From: Clostridia bacterium
GTDB taxonomy: Bacteria > Bacillota > Clostridia > Christensenellales > UBA1242
Direction of reading: 5' to 3'
Assembly: GCA_016297915.1 (NCBI GenBank)
Contig: JAEDFU010000006.1
Coordinates: 7,313-71,312 of the forward strand
DNA: 64,000 nucleotides
Below, piece after piece: positions 7,786 through 16,967 of this stretch. Below the pieces are notes generated by a model that saw only the letters and a program-made list of their open reading frames with translations, made no database searches and was not told where the DNA came from. The position numbers and the translations under genes were made by a program. How positions within the stretch are numbered: the first letter of the stretch is position 1; each line of letters opens with the position of its first letter.

Positions 7786-9876
7786 ATGAAAGATTTTAAA
7801 GAATTTAAAACTGAAATTGGTGGCAAGGAAGTTACCGTTGAAATCGGTAAGTACGCTATGCAAACTAATGGTCATTGTATTGTAAAATGCGGTGATACTA
7901 TGGTTATGGTTAATACTTGTATGAACAAAGAACCAAGACCTGGACAAGACTTTTTCCCACTTAGTGTTGACTATGAGGAAAAATTATATGCTGTAGGCAA
8001 AATCCCTGGTGGATTCAAAAAAAGAGAGGGCAGACCTACTGATCAAGCAATTTTGACATCTCGTCTTATTGATAGACCACTTAGACCACTTTTCCCTAAG
8101 GGATTTTTCAACGATGTTACAGTTGTTGCTACTCCTCTAAGTGTTGACTATGATGTTGCACCAGAGCCACTTGCTATGTTTGCTAGCTCTATTGCGCTAT
8201 CTATTAGTGACATTCCATTTGCAGGACCTACTGGAAGTTGTCAAGTAGCTTATGTTGACGGCAAGTATATTGCAAATCCAAACAAAGATGAGCAAGAAAA
8301 ATCTCTAATGGACTTGAAAGTTGCTGGAACTAAGGATGCTATCCTTATGGTTGAAGCAGGGGCTAACGAAGTTACTGAGGAAGAGATGCTACAAGGCATT
8401 TTGTTTGCACACGAGGAAATCAAAAAGCAAGTTGAATTTCAAGAGAAGATTGTCAAAGAACTTGGTATAAAAAAGGCAGAAAATCTACCTTATTATATTA
8501 TTGATGAGGCTCTAGAAAAAGATGTTAGAGAATTTGGATATCCTCTAATGGAAAAAGTTATGGAGCACTTTGATAGACACGAAAGAGATGCTGCTGAGGA
8601 AGAAGCAAACGCACAAATCCTTGAACATTTTGCAGAGACCTATCCTGACTGCCAAAGACAAATTTTGGATGTTTTGTACAAAGTTAAAAAAGAGATTATG
8701 CGTGCAAAGATTATTGAGCACGGAGTAAGACCTGACGGCAGAAAATTAAATGAAATTAGACCAATCTGGTGCGAAGTTGGAATTTTGCCAAGAGTTCATG
8801 GTAGTGCAGTATTTACAAGAGGTGAGACTCAAGTAATGACAACTTGTACTCTAGGAAGTCTTAGAGATACACAAATTCTTGACGGACTTGATGATGAGGA
8901 AGAAAAGAGATATATGCATCACTACAACTTCCCAGCATACTCAACTGGTGAGGCTAAACCTCTAAAATCTGCTGGTCGTAGAGAAATTGGTCACGGTGCA
9001 CTTGCTGAGAGAGCACTTATTCCAGTTCTTCCTTCCGAAGAGGAATTCCCATATGCAATAAGAACTGTAAGTGAAGTTTTGTCTAGTAATGGTAGTACTT
9101 CGCAAGCATCAGTTTGCGGAAGCACACTTGCACTTATGGATGCTGGTGTTCCAATCAAAGCTCCTGTTGCTGGATGTGCAATGGGTCTTATCAAAGACGA
9201 AAAGAGCGGAAAGGTTGCTATCCTTACTGATATCCAAGGACTTGAGGATTTCTTGGGCGATATGGACTTTAAGGTTGCAGGTACAACCAAAGGTATTACA
9301 GCTATTCAAATGGATATCAAAATCAAAGGTATTGACGAAAATATCCTAAGAGAAGCTTTGTCAAGAGCAAGAGAGGGTAGACTATTTATTCTTAACAAAA
9401 TGAACGAAGTATTGTCTGCTCCAAGAAAGGAACTTAGTCCTTATGCTCCAAAAATTATTTCATTTAGCATTAATCCTGACAAAATCAAAGATGTTATTGG
9501 TTCGGGCGGAAAGATGATTAACAAAATTATTGACGAGACTGGTGTTAAGATTGATATTGAGGATGACGGTCGTGTTATGATTCTTGGTGTTGATCCCGAA
9601 AAATCTAACAAGGCAAAAGAGATTATTATGTCTATTGCCGAAGATGTTGAAGTTGGCAAAATTTACACTGGCAAAGTTGTAAGAATCTTGCAATTTGGTG
9701 CTTTTGTAGAGATTGGATTTAATAAGGAAGGCATGATTCATATTTCTAAACTTTCGAACAAGAGAGTTGAAAAAGTTGAAGATGTTGTAAATATTGGTGA
9801 CATGGTTGAAGTTGAATGCATCAAGATTAACGACGGCAAGATTGATCTAAAACTTGTTGGAAAATATACAAACTAA
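7786..9876 (+). CDS. pnp: Polyribonucleotide nucleotidyltransferase (PNPase)
   Basis: PNPase degrades RNA 3'-5' by phosphorolysis and is a core degradosome enzyme. The 696 residues show the full architecture: first RNase PH domain (GRPTDQAILTSRLIDRPLRPLF near residues 85-106), helical linker, second RNase PH domain (PRVHGSAVFTRGETQ, then the active-site region DILGLED/DFLGDMDFKVAGT near 485-500, here LTDIQGLEDFLGDMDFKVAG), KH domain with the GSGG loop near residue 573, and a C-terminal S1 domain (VGKIYTGKVVRILQFGAFVEI). It starts at ATG 7786 behind AAAGGAG. Nothing is missing. It is followed by a strong terminator. Confidence 0.98.
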   Translation: MKDFKEFKTEIGGKEVTVEIGKYAMQTNGHCIVKCGDTMVMVNTCMNKEPRPGQDFFPLSVDYEEKLYAVGKIPGGFKKREGRPTDQAILTSRLIDRPLRPLFPKGFFNDVTVVATPLSVDYDVAPEPLAMFASSIALSISDIPFAGPTGSCQVAYVDGKYIANPNKDEQEKSLMDLKVAGTKDAILMVEAGANEVTEEEMLQGILFAHEEIKKQVEFQEKIVKELGIKKAENLPYYIIDEALEKDVREFGYPLMEKVMEHFDRHERDAAEEEANAQILEHFAETYPDCQRQILDVLYKVKKEIMRAKIIEHGVRPDGRKLNEIRPIWCEVGILPRVHGSAVFTRGETQVMTTCTLGSLRDTQILDGLDDEEEKRYMHHYNFPAYSTGEAKPLKSAGRREIGHGALAERALIPVLPSEEEFPYAIRTVSEVLSSNGSTSQASVCGSTLALMDAGVPIKAPVAGCAMGLIKDEKSGKVAILTDIQGLEDFLGDMDFKVAGTTKGITAIQMDIKIKGIDENILREALSRAREGRLFILNKMNEVLSAPRKELSPYAPKIISFSINPDKIKDVIGSGGKMINKIIDETGVKIDIEDDGRVMILGVDPEKSNKAKEIIMSIAEDVEVGKIYTGKVVRILQFGAFVEIGFNKEGMIHISKLSNKRVEKVEDVVNIGDMVEVECIKINDGKIDLKLVGKYTN

Positions 9877-9887
9877 TAAATAAGCTC

Positions 9888-9925
9888 AAAAAAAACATGA
9901 TTAATTCAAATCATGTTTTTTCTTT
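9888..9925 (+). terminator. Terminator after pnp
   Basis: A 12-bp perfect stem, aaaaacatgatt (9891-9902) with aatcatgttttt (9909-9920), a 6-base loop and a T-rich tail (TCTTTT). Confidence 0.9.
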
Positions 9926-9982
9926 TCATATTATTTTTTTTGACATCATATAAATAAATATAGTTTTGTTTAGGAATATAAT

Positions 9983-10681
9983 ATGAAAATCAAGTTAGTT
10001 AGAAATCTCAGTAGTGCATTAATTATAATCATGTTGGCGTGCATGGTCTGTTTTTTGGGTGCGAGTTCTTATAATTACGCATTTAGTTACCAAAACGAAG
10101 ATGTAATTTATCATGGAAATACAGAGTCGAACAAAGTCTCCCTTATGATAAATGTATATTGGGGAACTGAATACATCGAGGATATGCTCAATACTTTGCA
10201 AAAATACAATATAACAACGACATTTTTTGTGGGTGGGCAGTGGGTTGAAAAAGAGCCAGAGATGCTTAATAAGATTATCTCATACGGCCACGAAATCGGA
10301 AATCATGGATATTTTCACAAGGACCAAGAGTATCTGGACTATACACAAAATTATCAAGAAATCAAAGTAAATCATGAGCTTGTCAAAACTATGTCAAATT
10401 ACACAATGAATTTGTTTGCGCCACCAAGTGGAAGCTTTAATAAATCAACAATTCAGGCAAGCAAAGATTTGGGGTATTCAACTATTATGTGGTCAAAGGA
10501 CACAATTGATTGGCGTGACAAAGACGCAAATTTAATTTATTCTAGAGCTATTAAGGCCAAAGGTGGGGACTTAATTCTTGCACATCCAACTAAATGTACA
10601 TTGCAGGCACTACCACTTATTCTTGAATACTTCAAACTAAATAATCTAGTTGTAACAACTGTTAGTGAGTGTTTGAAATAA
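9983..10681 (+). CDS. ylxY: YlxY-type polysaccharide-deacetylase-like protein
   Basis: A 232-residue protein with an N-terminal membrane anchor or signal (residues ~10-30, ALIIIMLACMVCFLGA) and a NodB/CE4 fold. CE4 enzymes remove N-acetyl groups from peptidoglycan or related polymers. Visible motifs: motif 2 HGYFH, motif 3 region APPSGSF, and late motif LILAHPT. Motif 1, normally TFDD with the catalytic and metal Asp residues, reads MINVYWG here, and the motif 3 Arg is Ala. Divergence at these sites and the place right after rpsO-pnp both point to YlxY of Bacillus, a CE4 homologue of uncertain activity. Function: probably cell-surface and possibly non-catalytic. Its promoter is unclear; TTGACA at 9940-9945 has no good -10 partner. 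Confidence 0.8.
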   Translation: MKIKLVRNLSSALIIIMLACMVCFLGASSYNYAFSYQNEDVIYHGNTESNKVSLMINVYWGTEYIEDMLNTLQKYNITTTFFVGGQWVEKEPEMLNKIISYGHEIGNHGYFHKDQEYLDYTQNYQEIKVNHELVKTMSNYTMNLFAPPSGSFNKSTIQASKDLGYSTIMWSKDTIDWRDKDANLIYSRAIKAKGGDLILAHPTKCTLQALPLILEYFKLNNLVVTTVSECLK

Positions 10682-10853
10682 TTATTAAAAAATTAGATTT
10701 AATTTATTAAAAAAATGTCAAAAATTACCAAAAAGCATTTAAAATATTATAAATATTTTAATAAATAAAAAAGATATTGAAAAAAGATTTTAAATATTTT
10801 AATAATTGTGCTAAAATGTATATGAAATAAAAACAATTTGATTGGGTGATATT
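10682..10853 (+). promoter_or_regulatory. AT-rich ftsK upstream region with extended -10 promoter and a repeated 13-mer
   Basis: This 170-base gap is almost pure A/T. An extended -10, TGCTAAAAT (10809-10817), has a weak -35 TTTAAA (10789-10794) 17 bases upstream. The 13-mer TAAATATTTTAAT occurs at 10750-10762 and again at 10791-10803, the second copy overlapping the -35/-10 spacer. The region may be a regulator site or simply AT-rich upstream DNA. I see no terminator for ylxY. Confidence 0.5.
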
Positions 10854-13703
10854 TTGGCAATTTATCCTACTAAATCTAGCAAACTCAATAAAAAATCACG
10901 AAAATTTAAAGTTGGACTTACTTTGACTTGTGTTTTTTCGGTGATTTTTTTGTTATTGTCATTTAATTTTTTTAAGATACTTACTAAGTCTATTGTTGGA
11001 ACTTTTGGATTGCTTATTTATCCATTGTGCATATTCTTTATCGTTCTTGGAATTTTGTTTATGCTAAACAAATCCATCAAGACATCCAAGTCGATTGCCA
11101 CATGTCTTATTGTTTGGCTTGCGATATTTGTGCTTATTTTGCAAATGACAACTAGCAAGACAATCAGCAGTGGATTTGGAAATTATCTATCATCTATGTA
11201 CAACTCTAACTACACCGCAGGTGGAGTGATTTTTGGGTTTATACTTTATCCAATTTACTTTTTGACTTACGATGTTGCAACATATATAATCTTGACAATT
11301 GCGCTTGTTATAGTAACTGCAATTTTGATTGACAAAATCTATTTGGAACGCAGTAACAAAAAACTCACTAATGCAATTAAAGATAAATCCGAGCAAATTA
11401 CCACTGAATCTGAGGATATAGATGAAACAAATAATGTTGTTGACAATGATGAGGTTGAATTAAGTACACCAATCAAATCTAGCTCAGACGATGATATATT
11501 TATATCTGACGAGGAGGATGAACAAAAACAAGAGGCTAGACACATCCTCGGACTTGTTCAAGATGAAAACATCCCAGTCGCTGAAATAACCGAAAAACCA
11601 GCAGATATAGACTATACCAAAGAACTTGAGAAACAATTTAAAGAAACTCCTGCTACTCATGAGATCAAGGATAACAAACCAAATATCTATGTTCACGAAG
11701 ATGCTTTTGAAGCGATAAACACCACGCCAACACCTGAAATCAAAAAGACTGAACCAGTTGTTGACAAAGACGCTGAACGCAAAAAGGCAGCACTTGATTA
11801 TTTGAATATTTCCAAAGGAAAATTTGAAACTAAAAATCAAAAAACTGGATTTGATAATGTAAGAAATGCAGAAAAAACTGCTAGTCAAGATATTAGTTTT
11901 GATAAGATTAATCAAGAAAACAAAACAAGATTAAGCGAAATTTCTACAAGACTTAATGCTTTGCAAAACAAGAATGACAATAACTCAAATGTAAGCGAAG
12001 ACAAGGATATCTATGACGATCAATTTACAAAAGCTGATTTTGTTAAAAACAAAGAACAATTTGCATCTCAAAACAAAAATTTGAATAGTGCTATAAATAA
12101 TCTTCCTGAAATGGCCAAAAAAGTCTATAGTGGTGAGGTCAAAGAAAATATTGTTGACTCACAAGGATTTAGACCAGTTCAAGTTACTTGGAGCGATAAT
12201 ACACCAAAACCAAATAACTCTATACAACAAAAAATGTACAAAAAACCTCCAACATATATTAAGCCTCCACTTGATTTGCTCAAAAAATATTCTACAAATA
12301 TTGAGGCTGATATTGATTATGTTAATGAGAAAGGTCAGCTTATTGTTGACACCCTTAAGGCATTTAAAATTGATACTAAGATTATTAATGCAATCAAAGG
12401 CCCAACATTTACAAGATATGAATTGCAAATGGCTCCTGGCATATCAGTTAACTCAGTTAATAACAAAATAAATGACTTGTCAATGGCTTTAGAGAGCACT
12501 TGTAGAGTGCAAGTTCCAATCCCTGGCAAAAATGCTTTTGGTATCGAAGTTCCAAACAAAAATAGAATGACTGTAGGTCTTAGAGAGATTTTGGAAAGTT
12601 CTAATTTCCAAAATAGCAAATCCCCACTTACTTTTGCACTTGGGAAAAATATATCTGCTACTTGCAAGGTTGCATCAATTGATAAACTTGTGCACACGCT
12701 TGTGGCTGGTAGCACAGGTAGTGGTAAATCTGTGTGCTTAAATACCATGCTTGTAAGTTTACTTTACAAGGCATCTCCAGATGACTTGAGATTAATCCTA
12801 GTTGATCCAAAAACTGTTGAATTTAGCATGTTTAACAATCTTCCACACTTGCTTATTCCTAATACTATTACGGAGTGTGACAAAGCTATTGCTGCTCTTG
12901 GTTGGCTTGTGGACGAAATGGAGAGGAGATATAGGAGACTTAATCAACTCGGAGTCAAAAAGATAAGCGAGTATAACGAGAGCCCTGAGGTTATATCTGG
13001 TGCTGTTCCAAAGATGTATTACATTGTCATGGTGTTTGATGAGGTTGGCGACTTTATGAACAGGGCAAAAAAGGAAATTGAAGAAAAGATTTTGTTGCTT
13101 GCTGCTAAGTCTAGAGCCTGCGGAATACATTTGGTTTTGGCAACACAAAGACCAACTGTTGATGTAATTACTGGGACTATCAAGGCGAATTTGCCTAGTA
13201 GAATTGCCTTTGCGGTTAACTCGTATAACGATAGCAAAACTATACTCGAAAGCTCTGGTGCTGAGTATTTGCTTGGCATGGGTGATATGTTATTCTTGCC
13301 ACAAGGTTCAAATGACATGGATAGAATTCAAGGTTGTTTTATTGACAACAACGAACTTAAATCCATTATTAACTTTGTCAAAGAAAATAACGAGGCCATA
13401 TATGACGAGGAGATTGAGGATCAAATGTTCAACAAAAAAGAAGGCTTTGATCCAACAAATGGTGTTGAAGATCAGTTTGACCCATTGCTCAAAGATTGCC
13501 TAAAATACTTTATAAAAGCCAAAAAAGCGAGTGCATCATCTTTGCAAGCGTACTTTGGAATAGGATATCCAAAGGCAAACAAGATTGTGCTTCAAATGGA
13601 AAAGGCCGGATTTGTTTCGGCTGGCGATAGCAACGGCAGAAGAACATTATTTATAACACCACAAGAATACGAAGAAAGATTTGGAGAAAATTTGGACGAA
13701 TGA
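10854..13703 (+). CDS. ftsK: DNA translocase FtsK/SpoIIIE
   Basis: A septum-located ATPase that pumps chromosome DNA during division or sporulation. N-terminal part: four membrane helices within the first ~175 residues. A long charged, low-complexity linker (about 180-450) follows, then the motor: Walker A GSTGSGKS near residue 619-626, Walker B region YYIVMVFDEVGDF, and TQRPTVDVITGTIKANLPSRIAF. The C-terminal gamma winged helix (KASASSLQAYFGIGYPKANKIV) reads chromosome polarity sequences. The likely start is TTG 10854, placed after GGGTGAT; TTG 10842 in the same frame is an alternative. The stop overlaps rimO by 4 bases. In Bacillus, spoIIIE sits in the same stretch before pgsA-cinA-recA. 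Whether it serves vegetative division or sporulation cannot be told. Confidence 0.95.
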   Translation: MAIYPTKSSKLNKKSRKFKVGLTLTCVFSVIFLLLSFNFFKILTKSIVGTFGLLIYPLCIFFIVLGILFMLNKSIKTSKSIATCLIVWLAIFVLILQMTTSKTISSGFGNYLSSMYNSNYTAGGVIFGFILYPIYFLTYDVATYIILTIALVIVTAILIDKIYLERSNKKLTNAIKDKSEQITTESEDIDETNNVVDNDEVELSTPIKSSSDDDIFISDEEDEQKQEARHILGLVQDENIPVAEITEKPADIDYTKELEKQFKETPATHEIKDNKPNIYVHEDAFEAINTTPTPEIKKTEPVVDKDAERKKAALDYLNISKGKFETKNQKTGFDNVRNAEKTASQDISFDKINQENKTRLSEISTRLNALQNKNDNNSNVSEDKDIYDDQFTKADFVKNKEQFASQNKNLNSAINNLPEMAKKVYSGEVKENIVDSQGFRPVQVTWSDNTPKPNNSIQQKMYKKPPTYIKPPLDLLKKYSTNIEADIDYVNEKGQLIVDTLKAFKIDTKIINAIKGPTFTRYELQMAPGISVNSVNNKINDLSMALESTCRVQVPIPGKNAFGIEVPNKNRMTVGLREILESSNFQNSKSPLTFALGKNISATCKVASIDKLVHTLVAGSTGSGKSVCLNTMLVSLLYKASPDDLRLILVDPKTVEFSMFNNLPHLLIPNTITECDKAIAALGWLVDEMERRYRRLNQLGVKKISEYNESPEVISGAVPKMYYIVMVFDEVGDFMNRAKKEIEEKILLLAAKSRACGIHLVLATQRPTVDVITGTIKANLPSRIAFAVNSYNDSKTILESSGAEYLLGMGDMLFLPQGSNDMDRIQGCFIDNNELKSIINFVKENNEAIYDEEIEDQMFNKKEGFDPTNGVEDQFDPLLKDCLKYFIKAKKASASSLQAYFGIGYPKANKIVLQMEKAGFVSAGDSNGRRTLFITPQEYEERFGENLDE

Positions 13704-15004
13704 CAAAAGAAGATATATTAGCCAAAAAAGTTGGATTTATCTCCCTCGGCTGTGACAAAAATAGAGTCGACCTCGAAAGAATGATATTTAACATCAAAAG
13801 TGCTGGGTTTGAGATAGTAAATGATCCAAACCAGGCAAACATAATAATTGTTAATACTTGTTCTTTTCTTGAAAGCTCTAGGCTGGAATCTATTGAAAAT
13901 ATACTAGAAATGAGTGGATACAAGACCAAAAATCTGGAAAAATTGATAGTAACTGGCTGTCTTAATGAACTCAAATATAGTGATTTGGGCACAAGCATGC
14001 CTGAGGTTGACTTGTTTGTTAATGTCAAGGATAACGAAAAAATTGTCGATTTGATATTTGGACTATATAGTCAAAATTATCATCATGAGTACACTGAGGG
14101 ACGAATTCTAACTACACCTAAGCATTATGCATATATCAAGATTTCGGAGGGATGCAATAACTTTTGTAGTTATTGCTTAATCCCATACATAAGAGGCAGA
14201 TTTAAGTCTCGAAAGATTGAGGATATTTTGAATGAGGCAAGGGTGCTTGCAAATTCTGGCACGACTGAACTTATCCTAGTTGCTCAGGATGTAACAAAAT
14301 ATGGTGAGGATTTGTATGGCAAAATTTCGCTTGTAGAACTTATCCAAAAACTAAGTGAAATTGAAAATATCAAGTGGATTAGACTACTTTATTGTTATCC
14401 CGAACTAATAGACGACAACCTTATAAATGAAATCAAAAATAACGATAAGGTTGTCAAATACTTGGATATTCCATTGCAACATGTATCAGATAATATTTTG
14501 AGGGCAATGAACAGAAAATCGACTTATGAAAAAATTTGCAAACTCTTTGATAAACTAAAATCTGAGATTAGTGGAATTGCTCTTAGAACAACATTTATTC
14601 TTGGTTTTCCGGATGAGACCGATAATGACTTTGATATGATTATTGAGTTTTTGAAAAAGTACAGAATGGAAAATGTTGGGTTCTTCAAGTATAGTCGAGA
14701 AGAGGGAACAAGGGCATATAACTTTGAGAATCAAATATCCGAAGATGTCAAAGAAAGTAGACTTGAGATTGCGTCTCAAGTACAATTTGAAATTCAAGAC
14801 CAAATCCATGACAAGCTTATTGGACAAACTATTGATGTCGTGATTGATGATGCAACTAGTGAATACTCTGTGGGCAGATATTATGGTCAGTGTCCTCAAA
14901 TTGACGGCAATGTTATAATAAATAAACCTTTGATTGTCGGTGAACATTACATGGTAAAAATTTTGCAAAAATCTGATTATGATTTAATAGGAGAATTAGT
15001 ATGA
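13700..15004 (+). CDS. rimO: Ribosomal protein S12 methylthiotransferase RimO
   Basis: A radical SAM methylthiotransferase with two iron-sulfur clusters. Order: UPF0004 N-terminal domain (ISLGCDKNRVDLE with C18, then VNTCSF and VTGCL), radical SAM domain (EGCNNFCSYCLIPYIRGRFKSR, C-x3-C-x2-C), and a C-terminal TRAM domain. The CDKNRVD form of motif 1 and the IPYIRGRFKSR stretch are RimO rather than MiaB (compare miaB at 20437, which has GCQMN). The target is the conserved Asp of S12. It is coupled by ATGA overlaps to ftsK before and pgsA after. Length 434 is normal. Confidence 0.93.
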   Translation: MTKEDILAKKVGFISLGCDKNRVDLERMIFNIKSAGFEIVNDPNQANIIIVNTCSFLESSRLESIENILEMSGYKTKNLEKLIVTGCLNELKYSDLGTSMPEVDLFVNVKDNEKIVDLIFGLYSQNYHHEYTEGRILTTPKHYAYIKISEGCNNFCSYCLIPYIRGRFKSRKIEDILNEARVLANSGTTELILVAQDVTKYGEDLYGKISLVELIQKLSEIENIKWIRLLYCYPELIDDNLINEIKNNDKVVKYLDIPLQHVSDNILRAMNRKSTYEKICKLFDKLKSEISGIALRTTFILGFPDETDNDFDMIIEFLKKYRMENVGFFKYSREEGTRAYNFENQISEDVKESRLEIASQVQFEIQDQIHDKLIGQTIDVVIDDATSEYSVGRYYGQCPQIDGNVIINKPLIVGEHYMVKILQKSDYDLIGELV

Positions 15005-15714
15005 ACTTACCTAATAAAATAACATTAATAAGAATAATTTTGATGCCAATATTTATAGCACTGTTTTTGGTATCTTTTCCTGGCTCAAAATTTGTAGCTC
15101 TAGGTATATTTGTGTTAGCAGCGGTTTCTGACTGCTTGGACGGATATATTGCCAGAAAATACAATCTTGTTACCGATTTGGGCAAGTTTCTTGACCCAAT
15201 AGCTGACAAGTTACTTGCAACTACTGGACTAGTAATGTTGATAACCGGTGCTAATCCAATTATTCCTATGCCTTATGGAATTGTTGTTATGTTTATAATG
15301 ATATTGCGTGATTATGAGGTTACAGGACTTAGACAAGTTGGTCAACTAAAAGGCAGAATTATAGCCGCTGATAAGGTTGCCAAGATTAAGGCTAATTTCT
15401 TGTACTCCACACTTGTGTATGGACTACTTATCTCTGCACTTAGAGATATTGAGGTTGTAAACAATTCGGAGTTTATGAAATACTTTACTCTAGTGTTCTA
15501 TGTATTTGTTGGAATTACCACATGTCTTATTGCTCTATCTGGAATTGTTTATCTTGCAAATAATTTTTCTGTTTTCAAAGATGACAAGAAAGATGCAAAA
15601 CCTCAAACTCCAGTTGAGACCACAGAGGCTACAATAGTTGAGTCTGACAAAAATGTTACAAAAACTAAAGCAACAAAAACAGCAAGCAAGACAAAAGAAA
15701 AAATTTTGAAATAG
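15001..15714 (+). CDS. pgsA: CDP-diacylglycerol-glycerol-3-phosphate 3-phosphatidyltransferase
   Basis: PgsA makes phosphatidylglycerophosphate, the committed step to phosphatidylglycerol. The CDP-alcohol phosphatidyltransferase motif is complete: D44-x2-D47-G48-x2-A51-R52-x8-G61-x3-D65-x3-D69. About six hydrophobic segments span residues 5-190. An unusual feature is the C-terminal tail (from about residue 195): it is charged and rich in Thr, Lys and Glu, ends in Lys-Ala-Thr repeats, and is not part of the catalytic family core. ATG 15001 lies inside the rimO stop (ATGA). cinA follows after 6 bases. Confidence 0.93.
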   Translation: MNLPNKITLIRIILMPIFIALFLVSFPGSKFVALGIFVLAAVSDCLDGYIARKYNLVTDLGKFLDPIADKLLATTGLVMLITGANPIIPMPYGIVVMFIMILRDYEVTGLRQVGQLKGRIIAADKVAKIKANFLYSTLVYGLLISALRDIEVVNNSEFMKYFTLVFYVFVGITTCLIALSGIVYLANNFSVFKDDKKDAKPQTPVETTEATIVESDKNVTKTKATKTASKTKEKILK

Positions 15715-15720
15715 TATTTT

Positions 15721-16914
15721 ATGAAAATTGGATGTATTGTACTTAATTCAAATTTAATAGCTTGCGACAAACAAACATCTATAATCAAGTATTTGACTAA
15801 TAATTTGTATGAAATAGGGGAAAGCATTTCTCTTATTTCTTATTTTGATAATAGTCTAGAAAAACTTAAAAATGTGTATAGTGAAAAGCCAGATATACTT
15901 TTTGTGATAGGCACAGACGATGTTATATACAATCATAATATCAAAGATAATCTAGCACGAATATCTGGTGAAAAACTAGAAGCAAATCAAAATGCACTTA
16001 TGTCGCTAAAAAAATATTGTGAGAAATACAATATTAATTTTTCTATGCAAGAAGATATGGAAGTATTGCTTCCAACAAACTCAATTGCTCTTACTTATGA
16101 TGATACATATTCTAGCGGTTTTGTATCTAAGAGCGGAAATACTTATATGATATTTTTGCCAAATGACATTGAATTTGTTAAATACAATTACAACCAGTAT
16201 ATTTTGCCACTCATCAATGATTTGGTCAGTAGTACATGTAAGACACAAGTAATCAAGGTCTTTGGAATACTCGAAAAGGATATCAAAAACTTTTTGTCCG
16301 AGTATTATGGAATTGATGGTCTTACAATTACAATAGTGGGCGATGGACTGGACAATACAATATTTGTAAGGTCAATATCAACGCTTGATGAAAACAAATC
16401 GAGAGATGTGATATCTGGCATTATCTCAAAACTCAATAAATTTATTTATTCATTAGAGAATGTAAGTATCTACAAAATGGCAGTTGATATGCTCAAAATT
16501 CAACACAAAACCATAACTATAGGCGACACAATTACATATGGGAATATAACCAATAGAATAGCTGAAATAGACCCAAGCGTTATAACGAGTAGTAGCATTT
16601 ATACATCTTTTGAAAAAATAAAACTAGACCTGAGTATAGACACTAATACAATCAAGGATTATGGTGAATACAGCGTAAATACTATTTATGAATGTGCCAA
16701 CTCGTTGCTATCAAAAAGCACAGGTGATATTGCTTTATTTGTGTTGGGGAGTAAAGCTACGGACACATGCTTTGTCGCTGTGGGAGACTTGGACGGAATC
16801 CATGTGTACAAAAATAAAATCAATATCAAAAACTCTGATTTGCAAGAAAATTTATCAAAGACAGCAATGTTTTATTTAATAAAAAAACTTAAACAAAATG
16901 ATTTGTGTTTTTGA
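15721..16914 (+). CDS. cinA: Degenerate CinA-family protein
   Basis: Position between pgsA and recA is the standard Bacillota location of cinA (nicotinamide-nucleotide amidase / ADP-ribose pyrophosphatase). Length 397 fits CinA. The fold can be followed: an N-terminal MoCF-like domain (MKIGCIVLNSNLIA; DILFVIGTDDVIYNHNIKDNL in place of the usual GGLGPTxDD segment) and a C-terminal amidase-like domain (from about residue 250: KTITIGDTITYGNI, VNTIYECANSLL, GDIALFVLGS). The residues that mark active CinA are mostly replaced, including the AESxTGG start of the amidase domain. I infer a diverged, perhaps catalytically altered, member. There is no frameshift or stop, so it is maintained as a protein. 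Confidence 0.7.
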   Translation: MKIGCIVLNSNLIACDKQTSIIKYLTNNLYEIGESISLISYFDNSLEKLKNVYSEKPDILFVIGTDDVIYNHNIKDNLARISGEKLEANQNALMSLKKYCEKYNINFSMQEDMEVLLPTNSIALTYDDTYSSGFVSKSGNTYMIFLPNDIEFVKYNYNQYILPLINDLVSSTCKTQVIKVFGILEKDIKNFLSEYYGIDGLTITIVGDGLDNTIFVRSISTLDENKSRDVISGIISKLNKFIYSLENVSIYKMAVDMLKIQHKTITIGDTITYGNITNRIAEIDPSVITSSSIYTSFEKIKLDLSIDTNTIKDYGEYSVNTIYECANSLLSKSTGDIALFVLGSKATDTCFVAVGDLDGIHVYKNKINIKNSDLQENLSKTAMFYLIKKLKQNDLCF

Positions 16915-16948
16915 AAAAATAGTGTATAATACTATAGAACAAATGTTT
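16903..16948 (+). promoter_or_regulatory. recA promoter with LexA (SOS) box
   Basis: A -10 TATAAT (16925-16930) with a weak -35 TTGTGT (16903-16908) at 16 bases. Seven bases after the -10 lies GAACAAATGTTT (16937-16948), a one-mismatch match to the GAAC-N4-GTTC core of the Bacillota LexA box. LexA bound there would cover the transcription start. The same box occurs at lexA (28147-28158). Confidence 0.75.
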
Positions 16949-16967
16949 AATAAAGGATAAAAATTGT

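Noticed and set aside
12130..12471. 113-codon frame inside ftsK
   Set aside because: Overlaps the conserved FtsK frame in another phase and has no start signals.
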